A stretch of DNA of 19,234 nt. Source: Coprococcus sp. (GTDB lineage: Bacteria > Bacillota > Clostridia > Lachnospirales > Lachnospiraceae). Within the stretch, counting starts at the first letter, position 1. Each line of letters begins with the position of its first letter. The translations under genes and the position numbers were made by a program. The notes beneath the pieces were generated by a model that saw only the letters and a program-made list of their open reading frames with translations, was not told where the DNA came from and did no database searches. Shown here one piece after another: positions 7,747 through 15,200 of this stretch. The stretch covers positions 1 to 19,234 of the forward strand of contig JAEDGW010000048.1 in NCBI GenBank assembly GCA_016297325.1, written 5' to 3'.

Positions 7747-9042
7747 GTGAAGAAGTGTAAGAAGTGTGGATGTAGCGTAGCAGACAATATAGATGTCTGT
7801 CCAAGTTGTGGATCTGTGGATCTTGAAGCCGCTGCGTCGCAGAGTCAGGAGAATGTACAGCAAGGATATGATCAGCAGATGTACGGCCAGCAGGGCTATA
7901 ACCAGCAGGTGTATGGCCAGCAGGGCTATGACCAGCAGCAGATGTACGGTCAGCAGCAGATGTACGGTCAGCAGGGCTATAACCAGCAGATGTATGGCCA
8001 GCAGGGCTACAACCAGCAGCAGGTGTATGGCCAGCAGGGCTATAACCAGCAGCAGATGTATGGACAGCAGGGATACGATCAGCAGCAGGTGTACGGCCAG
8101 CAGGGCTATGATCAGCAGCAGATGTACGGCCAGCAGGGATACGATCAGCAGCAGATGTACGGCCAGCAGGGCTATGACCAGCAGCAGATGTATGGCCAGC
8201 AGGGATACGATCAGCAGCAGATGTATGGTCAGCAGGATTATAACCAGCCAGCGGCTGAGGGACAGATGCCGGGTGAAGGTGGAACTGGCAAGTCAAAGAG
8301 GACATTGATAATTGTACTTAGCTGTGTCGCAGCAGCAATTATCATTCTGACAGTCCTTGGTATCATATTTGTTCCAGGTATTGTATCAAAATCAAAGGCA
8401 AAAAAAGCTGTGAATGAGTATGTGTCTAATATTGAAGATTTAAAAGTTGGAAAAGTTGTCGGAATGACAGCACCAAAGGGGCTGATAAAGGACATTGTAT
8501 GTGATGTAGCCAAAGACATGGATGCTGATGAAGATGATATTCGTGATTTCCGGGAAGAGTTTGATGATGAATACAACGATATGCTTGACAGCATAGATGA
8601 GGAAATCGATGATGAGGATATTCAGGTAAAATTTGACAATTTTGAGATAACTGGCATGGAGAAGGCTGATGTAGAGTCTGTTATTAAAGATTTCTATACT
8701 AATGCAGGACTTAAGCCTTCAGATGTAGGCGGATATTCAGCTGACGATGTCTATGAAAGCTTCAAGGATGGGGCAGATAAGTATGGTATAGACGAAGATA
8801 AGATATACAGAATAGATGTGTCTTATGATCTTAAGGTGAAGGCTGACGGCGAAAGCTATAGTATGGATGATCTGAATGATCTTCTCGAAGAAAACGATAT
8901 AAACTATGATGTGAGCAAGATCATGGATCACATGTACGTATATGAGTATGATGGCGAATACTATGTAATCCCGGGTGTTGAAGATACTCTTGCCTATGCA
9001 TTAAGTATTTACAAGGCTTACAATAGTCTATTGGATTGGTAA
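7747..9042 (+). CDS. Membrane protein with N-terminal zinc ribbon, YGQQ-repeat prion-like region and acidic extracellular domain
   Basis: Function not recognised. Of 431 residues, 1-23 form a zinc ribbon (Cys4-x2-Cys7 and Cys18-x2-Cys21). Residues 38-168 are a Gln/Tyr/Gly repeat with 12 YGQQ copies and 24 tyrosines. Residues 185-211 are one membrane helix preceded by KSKR, so the ribbon and repeat should be cytoplasmic and residues 212-431 outside. The outer part is strongly acidic (DADEDDIRDFREEFDDEYND region) with no motif I recognise. The layout of zinc ribbon, single helix and outer domain recalls TcaA-like envelope proteins of Firmicutes, which is an analogy only. Start GTG 7747 has GGGAGG at 7733-7738, 8 bases upstream. 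It is a single gene between its own candidate promoter and terminator, next to an LCP gene. Confidence 0.85.
   Translation: MKKCKKCGCSVADNIDVCPSCGSVDLEAAASQSQENVQQGYDQQMYGQQGYNQQVYGQQGYDQQQMYGQQQMYGQQGYNQQMYGQQGYNQQQVYGQQGYNQQQMYGQQGYDQQQVYGQQGYDQQQMYGQQGYDQQQMYGQQGYDQQQMYGQQGYDQQQMYGQQDYNQPAAEGQMPGEGGTGKSKRTLIIVLSCVAAAIIILTVLGIIFVPGIVSKSKAKKAVNEYVSNIEDLKVGKVVGMTAPKGLIKDIVCDVAKDMDADEDDIRDFREEFDDEYNDMLDSIDEEIDDEDIQVKFDNFEITGMEKADVESVIKDFYTNAGLKPSDVGGYSADDVYESFKDGADKYGIDEDKIYRIDVSYDLKVKADGESYSMDDLNDLLEENDINYDVSKIMDHMYVYEYDGEYYVIPGVEDTLAYALSIYKAYNSLLDW
7858..8250 (+). repeat. In-frame tandem repeat, 33-bp unit (YGQQGYDQQQM), with 66-bp higher-order period
   Basis: Codons 38-168 repeat an 11-residue unit. 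Variants are 10 residues long in two early copies and 6 in one; residue 5 of the unit varies Asn/Asp and the last residue Met/Val. The later units alternate two synonymous spellings, GGATAC at 8071, 8137 and 8203 and GGCTAT at 8104 and 8170, so spacing within each class is exactly 66 bp. This indicates duplication of a two-unit block. Confidence 0.95.
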
Positions 9043-9107
9043 GATATGATTATATAAGATTGCTGCACATTCTGCAGCTATCGAAGTACAACCATATACA
9101 TTATATT

Positions 9108-9149
9108 AAGAAAGAACAGAAGTAGAAGATGCTGCTGTTCTTTCTTTTT
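9108..9149 (+). terminator. Intrinsic terminator after the zinc-ribbon repeat protein
   Basis: AAGAAAGAACAG (9108-9119) pairs perfectly with CTGTTCTTTCTT (9135-9146) around a 15-base loop, and the T run continues to 9149. It lies 66 bases after the stop at 9042 and separates this gene from the LCP gene. Confidence 0.8.
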
Positions 9150-9176
9150 GTATATATCTATCTTTTATTTAAGGTG

Positions 9177-9205
9177 TTGTAAAAGCAAATAATATAATGT
9201 ATTAT
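9177..9205 (+). promoter_or_regulatory. Promoter of the LCP-family gene
   Basis: TTGTAA (9177-9182, 4/6) and TATTAT (9200-9205, 5/6) are spaced by 17 bases. Expected transcription start is about 9212, giving a leader of about 40 bases that ends in AAGGAG (9240-9245), 5 bases before the ATG. Confidence 0.65.
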
Positions 9206-9250
9206 AAAGCGAGGTAACGACATTTTTAGATTTTTTATAAAGGAGCTCCA

Positions 9251-11872
9251 ATGGATAATAAGAATAAAAAGAGCAGAATGTCCTCGGATTATGATGAGGA
9301 TATGGATTGGCTCAATGACGATGACGACTACCTGGAAGATGGTGGATTGCTCGGATCGTTATTGTTCGGAGATAAGAAGAAAAAGAAGAAAAAAGCTGAT
9401 GCCAGAAAGAGTGTAGAAAGTTCAGACAGACCGGCTAGAAGGTCTACAGAAGATACAGCAGGAAGACCAGCGAGAAGGTCATCGGAAGATACAGGAAGAC
9501 CAGCGAGAAGAGTTGCAGAAGATACCGACAGACCGGCGAGAAAAAATGCTGGAAAGGCAGATAGACCTGTAAGAAAAAGCTCAGACAGAGATACAGTTTC
9601 ATCAGATACAAGAACAGTTTCGACAAATAGGAGAACAGAGAGTCCGGCAGAAGACAGACCTGCAAGACGAAGAAAGATCTCTGATGACAGGACTCCGGTC
9701 AGACTTGAGAATGAAGGAAAGCTTTCAGACAGACCTGAGAGGAAGGAACGTCCGGTCCGCAAGCCTGCTGCATCAGTGGGAACTGCAGGAGAGTATGATG
9801 AATATTATCATGAGGACAGCCGTGCCAGAAAAGCAAAGAACGCTTCGAGAAACAGGATACTGGAAGCAGAGAGGAATGCCAGACGTCAGATAAGGAATGA
9901 CGCACCGGAGAGTGGAAGCTCATCCGTTGACAATCTCTTAAGAGAGGTAAATAATCTTGAGGCTGACAGCAGAAGTAAACATGAGGAACTCAGAAGAGAG
10001 GCCTGGGAGCGCACCCAGCGCAATGTTGCAAAGGCAAAGGCTGAGGTTGAAAGGCTTGAGTTTGAGCGTGAGCAGAACGAGAAAGAAGAGGCAAGAAAGC
10101 TCAGAGTCCAGCAGGAGATGCAGAGACGTCAGGAGGAAGCTGACAGAATACAGAAGGCAAGGAAAGCTGAGAAAGACGTTGATCAGGATGTGAAAGCGGC
10201 TGACAAGGAAGCTGAGATCCCAGATGCAGATGTTCAGGAGACAAAGGCTGTAGAAAGTGGTATCGACACCGCTGAGAATATAACTTCAGATAATACAGCC
10301 GGCATGCAGCCTGAGGAGACAGTGACAGAAGAGATTCCAGAGTCAGCGCCAGCAGATCAGGGCGATGCCTATGATGATGTATCAGAGGATATAGATGACG
10401 AAGAGACCAACTCATCAGATATTGATATAGAAGATGAAGATGATAACACAGATTCTCCTGCAAAAAGATCGGATATGCTGGATATGGACGAGCTTGAGAG
10501 AATTGAGAAGGACATAGATGAGGACAAGCTCAGTTATTCAGAGTCAGACACAGCAGATCTTGGACTTGGCGAGATAGGCAAGGCTCTTGGCTTTGATGCT
10601 GTGGAGCTTGAGGATGATGAAGAAGAGCCTGAGGAGGATACCGAATCAGACAGCGAGAAGTTCTTCAGAGAGAATCTGCTTGACGAGGCAGATCCAAAGG
10701 TTGTCAATCCAGAGAGAAAGAAACTGAACATAAGCACGAAGGTATGGGCTATAGCATTTTTCGTACTCCTTGCTATGTTTATACTTATCTGCGTAATCTA
10801 CGTGAAGAATTATGCAAGGATGAAGTATAACGAGATGGATATAAATGAGATCAGTGAAGATCAGCTCCTGACCAATACCGGAGTAAAGGAGGCGACAAGT
10901 GGTTATAGGACGATCGCACTGTATGGAGTTGATTCAAGAGACCAGAATCTTGGCTCAGGAACCAACAGTGACAGTATAATGATCGTGAGCATCAACGAGA
11001 GCACACAGGAGATCAAACTTGTATCTGTATACAGAGATACACTTATGGAGATCGCAAGCGGTTCCATGAATGTGAATCAGAAGGTAAATTATGCATATCA
11101 GGTTGGCGGACCGGTTACAGCTATCAATACACTCAACACGAATCTTGATCTCAACATAACAGATTATGTTGCTGTTGATTTCAATGCGATGGCGAGCATT
11201 ATTGATGCAGTTGGCGGCGTTGATGTGAATATTCTTGATGACGAGGTGAATAACTTCAACAAGAATCTTGCTGAACAGATCAGTCTGTCAGGCACATATT
11301 CGTCGGGTATCACAGAGGCCGGACAGTATACACTTGATGGCCAGCAGGCGGTTGCTTATTCAAGAATAAGATCTACAGGACAGGGAGATATCACAAGAAC
11401 AGAGAGACAGCGAATAGTTCTCATGAAGATTATAGACAAACTGCTTCAGGCGGATACTGGTTCACTCGACTCATTTGTGGATGTGTCATTTAAGTGCATA
11501 TCAACAAGTCTGAACAAGGATGATATACACAATCTTGTAAAGAGTGTGGCGAAGTATAAAGTTGTAGATACTGCAGGATTCCCATTTGCATATGAGACTG
11601 CGGATATAACTGATAAGGGCAACTGTATAGTCGCAGCTGATATGGCGGCAAATGTACAGGCGCTCCATGAGTATCTGTACGGCACCAAGAACTACAGAGT
11701 TTCATCAGAGGCAGCAGCCATCAACTCAAGCCTTGCAGAAGAGTCAGGTGTAAAGGCACAGAAAGTCATAGTAAGTACAGAGAATCCTGGCAATGGTATA
11801 AAGGATGATGGTGAGGATGGAGATCTGAGAACCATCAAGGAACCACCAAAGGGCATGATAGTAGAAGAATAA
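9251..11872 (+). CDS. LytR-CpsA-Psr (LCP) family protein with very long disordered cytoplasmic tail
   Basis: LCP enzymes sit in the cell membrane and transfer lipid-linked polymers (teichoic acids, capsule) onto peptidoglycan. Of 873 residues, the membrane helix is at about 497-518 and the LCP domain runs about 553-735. It contains IALYGVDSRD, NSDSIMIVSIN (572-582), LVSVYRDT (590-597) and YSRIRSTGQGDITRTERQR (703-721), giving the conserved Asp and Arg residues that bind the pyrophosphate lipid. The unusual part is residues 1-496: an acidic start, a lysine run (42-48), about six [D/G]RPARR-type repeats with EDT spacers (59-140), a charged probable coiled coil (about 200-312) and a very acidic linker (about 320-480). 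ATG 9251 has AAGGAG 5 bases upstream. It appears to be monocistronic, with its own promoter and terminator. The polymer attached is unknown. Confidence 0.93.
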   Translation: MDNKNKKSRMSSDYDEDMDWLNDDDDYLEDGGLLGSLLFGDKKKKKKKADARKSVESSDRPARRSTEDTAGRPARRSSEDTGRPARRVAEDTDRPARKNAGKADRPVRKSSDRDTVSSDTRTVSTNRRTESPAEDRPARRRKISDDRTPVRLENEGKLSDRPERKERPVRKPAASVGTAGEYDEYYHEDSRARKAKNASRNRILEAERNARRQIRNDAPESGSSSVDNLLREVNNLEADSRSKHEELRREAWERTQRNVAKAKAEVERLEFEREQNEKEEARKLRVQQEMQRRQEEADRIQKARKAEKDVDQDVKAADKEAEIPDADVQETKAVESGIDTAENITSDNTAGMQPEETVTEEIPESAPADQGDAYDDVSEDIDDEETNSSDIDIEDEDDNTDSPAKRSDMLDMDELERIEKDIDEDKLSYSESDTADLGLGEIGKALGFDAVELEDDEEEPEEDTESDSEKFFRENLLDEADPKVVNPERKKLNISTKVWAIAFFVLLAMFILICVIYVKNYARMKYNEMDINEISEDQLLTNTGVKEATSGYRTIALYGVDSRDQNLGSGTNSDSIMIVSINESTQEIKLVSVYRDTLMEIASGSMNVNQKVNYAYQVGGPVTAINTLNTNLDLNITDYVAVDFNAMASIIDAVGGVDVNILDDEVNNFNKNLAEQISLSGTYSSGITEAGQYTLDGQQAVAYSRIRSTGQGDITRTERQRIVLMKIIDKLLQADTGSLDSFVDVSFKCISTSLNKDDIHNLVKSVAKYKVVDTAGFPFAYETADITDKGNCIVAADMAANVQALHEYLYGTKNYRVSSEAAAINSSLAEESGVKAQKVIVSTENPGNGIKDDGEDGDLRTIKEPPKGMIVEE

Positions 11873-11899
11873 ATGACAACGACATAATAATACATGGCC

Positions 11900-11945
11900 A
11901 AAGGCGGCTGTGAAAGACGTTAAAAGATCTTTCACAGCCGCCTTT
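11900..11945 (+). terminator. Strong intrinsic terminator after the LCP gene
   Basis: A perfect 18-bp stem (11900-11917 with 11928-11945, core AAAGGCGGCTGTGAAAGA) closes a 10-base loop, and the T run extends to 11947. It lies 27 bases after the stop codon and isolates the LCP gene from gltB. Confidence 0.93.
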
Positions 11946-12063
11946 TTGCATTAGATAGTACCGAAAAATAAGGAATATCATATACAATAACCTGAACTGT
12001 ATACGCAATAGCAACTGAAAAACACAATTCAAAAACAGTCAGACAATTCTCTGAAAAAAGTTG

Positions 12064-12092
12064 TTTACAAACAGAGAGAATGGTAGTAATAT
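12064..12092 (+). promoter_or_regulatory. Candidate promoter P1 of gltBD
   Basis: TTTACA (12064-12069, 5/6) and TAATAT (12087-12092, 4/6) are separated by 17 bases. Transcription from about 12099 would give a leader of roughly 110 bases containing all three TTGAGAA boxes. Confidence 0.5.
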
Positions 12093-12111
12093 ATCAAAAA
12101 CGATAAAACAC

Positions 12112-12180
12112 TTGAGAAAAATACAAAAATAAGAGTGTTTACTTGAGAAACTAAAGTTAAAAACAAATTATCGTTGAGAA
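12112..12180 (+). repeat. Three TTGAGAA boxes at exact 31-bp spacing upstream of gltB
   Basis: TTGAGAA occurs at 12112-12118, 12143-12149 and 12174-12180, with starts separated by 31 and 31 bases, close to three helical turns. The first two extend to ACTTGAGAAA. The second forms the -35 (TTGAGA) of candidate promoter P2, whose -10 would be AATTAT at 12166-12171 with a 17-base spacer. A phased binding site for a regulator of nitrogen assimilation is possible but unproven. Confidence 0.5.
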
Positions 12181-12211
12181 TGACAAAAACATGGAAAGGA
12201 CGGAACAGGAC

Positions 12212-15200
12212 ATGATTGAGAATAAGAGAGCAGAGAATACCGGATTATACGACCCAAGCTTTGAGCACGATAACTGTGGTATTGGTGCCGTTGTCAATAT
12301 CAAGGGAATAAAGACACATGACACAGTGAACAATGCCCTCAAGATTGTTGAGAATCTTGAGCACAGAGCAGGAAAGGACGCAGAGGGCAAGACCGGAGAC
12401 GGTGTAGGTATACTTCTTCAGATATCACATAAGTTTTTCACCAAGGCTGTAGCAGAACTCGGATATGACCTTGGGAAGGAAGGCGACTATGGAATAGGAA
12501 TGTTCTTCTTTCCACAGAAAGAGCTGCCTCGCAAGCAGGCTATGAAGATGTTCGAAGTCATAGTAGAGAAGGAAGGCCTTGAGTTCCTTTGCTGGAGAGA
12601 GGTTCCGACAACTCCGGGTATTCTTGGTAAAAAAGCAATTGATGTAATGCCATGTATCATGCAGGCGTTCATCAGAAGGCCTGAGACGGTGAGGGCTGGA
12701 ATGGATTTCGACAGAAAGCTTTACTTCGTCAGAAGAATATTTGAGGAGAGCAATGATGACACATATGTTCCATCACTTTCAAGCAAGACCATAGTATATA
12801 AGGGAATGTTCCTTGTCGGTGAGCTCAGAATGTTCTACAACGACCTTCAGGATCCTGACTATGAGTCAGCCATAGGACTTGTTCATTCAAGATTCTCAAC
12901 GAATACAACACCATCATGGCTCAGAGCCCATCCATACAGATACCTGTGCCACAACGGTGAGATCAATACAATAAGAGGAAATGAGGACAAGATGATCGCC
13001 CGTGAGGAGACCATGGAGTCCACCATCATGCAGGATGAGATGTACAAGGTTATGCCTGTTCTGGATCCGGATGGCTCAGATTCAGCAAGACTTGACAACT
13101 GTCTTGAGTTCCTGGTACTGAACGGAATACCACTTCCAATGGCAGTCATGATCACCATCCCTGAGCCATGGGAGAACGACAGATCCATGAGCCAGGAGAA
13201 GAAGGATTTCTATCAGTATTACGCAACCATGATGGAGCCTTGGGATGGTCCTGCTTCTATATTATTTACAGACGGTGAGCTCATGGGCGCAGTCCTTGAC
13301 AGAAACGGACTGAGACCATCGAGATACTATATAACAGATGATGATTATCTTGTACTTTCATCAGAGGTTGGAGTCCTTGACGTGGATCCATCGAGGATCG
13401 TAAAGAAGGATCGTCTAAGACCGGGCAAGATGCTTCTTGTGGATACCGTGAACGGACGTCTCATATCAGATGAGGAGATAAAAGAGAAGTATGCGCTTGC
13501 AAAGCCATATGGTGAGTGGGTAGACAGCAATCTTGTTCATCTCGCTGATCTGAAGATCCCGAACATCCGAGTTCAGGAGTACACAGATGAGGAGAGAGCA
13601 AGACTTCAGAAAGCATTTGGCTACACCTACGAGGATTTCAAGAACACCATATATCCTATGGCAGAGAAAGGTGCAGAGGCCATCAGTGCCATGGGTACTG
13701 ATACACCGCTTGCGGTTCTCTCGAACAGCCACAAGCCACTGTTCAACTTCTTCAAGCAGTTATTTGCACAGGTTACAAATCCTCCAATCGATGCGATCAG
13801 AGAGGAAGTTGTCACATCCACATCGGTATATCTCGGAAAGGACGGTAACATCCTTGAGGAGAAGCCGGAGAACTGTCATGTGCTGAAGATCAACCATCCA
13901 ATACTGACAAATACAGATCTTCTGAAGATCAAGAATATGAATGTACCGGGGCTTAAGGTTGCGACACTTCCTATTCTTTATTATAAGAACACATCCATGG
14001 AGAAGGCTCTCGACAGACTGTTCATTGAGGCCGATAAGCTTTACAGGGATGGCGTAAATATCCTCATCCTCTCAGACAGAGGCGTGGACGAGAACCATGT
14101 GGCAATCCCATCACTTCTTGCAGTATCAGCTATGCAGAAGCATCTGGTAAGAACAAAGAAGAGAACAGCGGTTGCGATCATCCTTGAGAGTGCTGATCCA
14201 AGAAATGTTCATCACTTTGCAACACTTCTCGGATACGGTGCATGTGCAGTCAACCCATATCTCGCAATAGAGACTATCAAGCAGATGGTAGATTCACATC
14301 TGCTGAACAAGGATTTCAATGCAGCTGTCGATGATTACAACAGTGCAATATGCCACGGAATAGTAAAGATCGCATCTAAGATGGGTGTTTCAACGATCCA
14401 GTCATACATGGGTTCACAGATATTTGAGTGTATCGGTCTTTCAAAGGACGTTGTGGACAGATACTTTACAAATACAGTAAGCCGTGTAGGTGGTTCTGGT
14501 ATAAAAGAGCTTGAGAAGACAGTTGATGATCTTCACTCATCAGCATTTGATCCACTTGGACTCAACACAAACCTTGCTCTCACAAGCATCGGTGCACACA
14601 AGTTCAGAAGCGGCAAGGAGGAGCACCTGTACAATCCTGTTACTATACATCTTCTTCAGGAGGCTACAAGGCGCGGCGACTACAAGATGTTCAAGCAGTA
14701 CACAGCAGCGCTCCATGACGAGCAGAAGCCATTCCACCTGAGAGGGCTTATGGACTTCAAGTTTGCTGACAAGCCGATCCCACTTGATGAGGTTGAGCCT
14801 GCAAGTGAGATAGTAAAGAGATTCAAGACCGGTGCCATGAGTTACGGAAGTATATCACAGGAGGCACATGAGTGTATGGCAATCGCCATGAATGAACTGG
14901 GCGGCAAGTCCAATTCAGGAGAGGGCGGTGAGTCGATAGAGAGACTTACGATCGGTAAGGACGGCAAGAACAGATGCTCTGCAATCAAGCAGGTTGCATC
15001 AGGAAGATTTGGTGTTACATCGAGATATCTTGTGAGTGCCAAGGAGATACAGATCAAGATGGCACAGGGAGCAAAGCCTGGCGAGGGCGGACATCTTCCT
15101 GGCGGAAAGGTATATCCATGGATCGCAAAGACAAGACTTTCAACACCTGGTGTGAGCCTTATCTCTCCACCACCACACCACGATATCTATTCGATAGAGG

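Larger units (their letters stand above)
11946..12211 (+). promoter_or_regulatory. AT-rich leader region upstream of gltB
   Basis: The gap between the LCP stop (11872) and gltB exceeds 300 bases and contains no convincing gene. After the terminator it holds two candidate sigma-A promoters (12064-12092 and 12143-12171) and three TTGAGAA boxes 31 bp apart (12112-12180). A loose 7-bp inverted repeat (AAACACT 12106-12112 with AGTGTTT 12134-12140) overlaps the first box. The stretch 11948-12060 shows nothing I can name. No known riboswitch fold was recognised. Confidence 0.5.

Noticed and set aside
7858..8250. Regular 33-bp repeats as a possible CRISPR array
   Set aside because: Units are contiguous with no unique spacers, keep a reading frame, and vary mostly at synonymous positions; it is a coding tandem repeat.
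7622..8305. Long open frame on the minus strand with repeated SPAGHTPA-like peptides opposite the YGQQ repeat
   Set aside because: It is the reverse reading of the 33-bp coding repeat. It has no good ribosome site, overlaps the promoter region, and its periodicity is explained by the plus-strand gene.
7793..8308. Plus-strand open frame in a second frame reading SRCMASRA repeats
   Set aside because: It is a frame-shifted shadow of the same repeat and lies wholly inside the zinc-ribbon protein gene.
9062..9078. GCTGCA/TGCAGC mini hairpin after the zinc-ribbon gene
   Set aside because: Only 6 bp with no T run; the stronger terminator at 9108-9149 explains transcript ending, so this is probably chance.
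12191..12211. Longer gltB reading from ATG 12191
   Set aside because: No Shine-Dalgarno match at good spacing, whereas ATG 12212 has AAAGGACGG and gives the expected propeptide length. The extra seven residues are not family-like, though this cannot be excluded.
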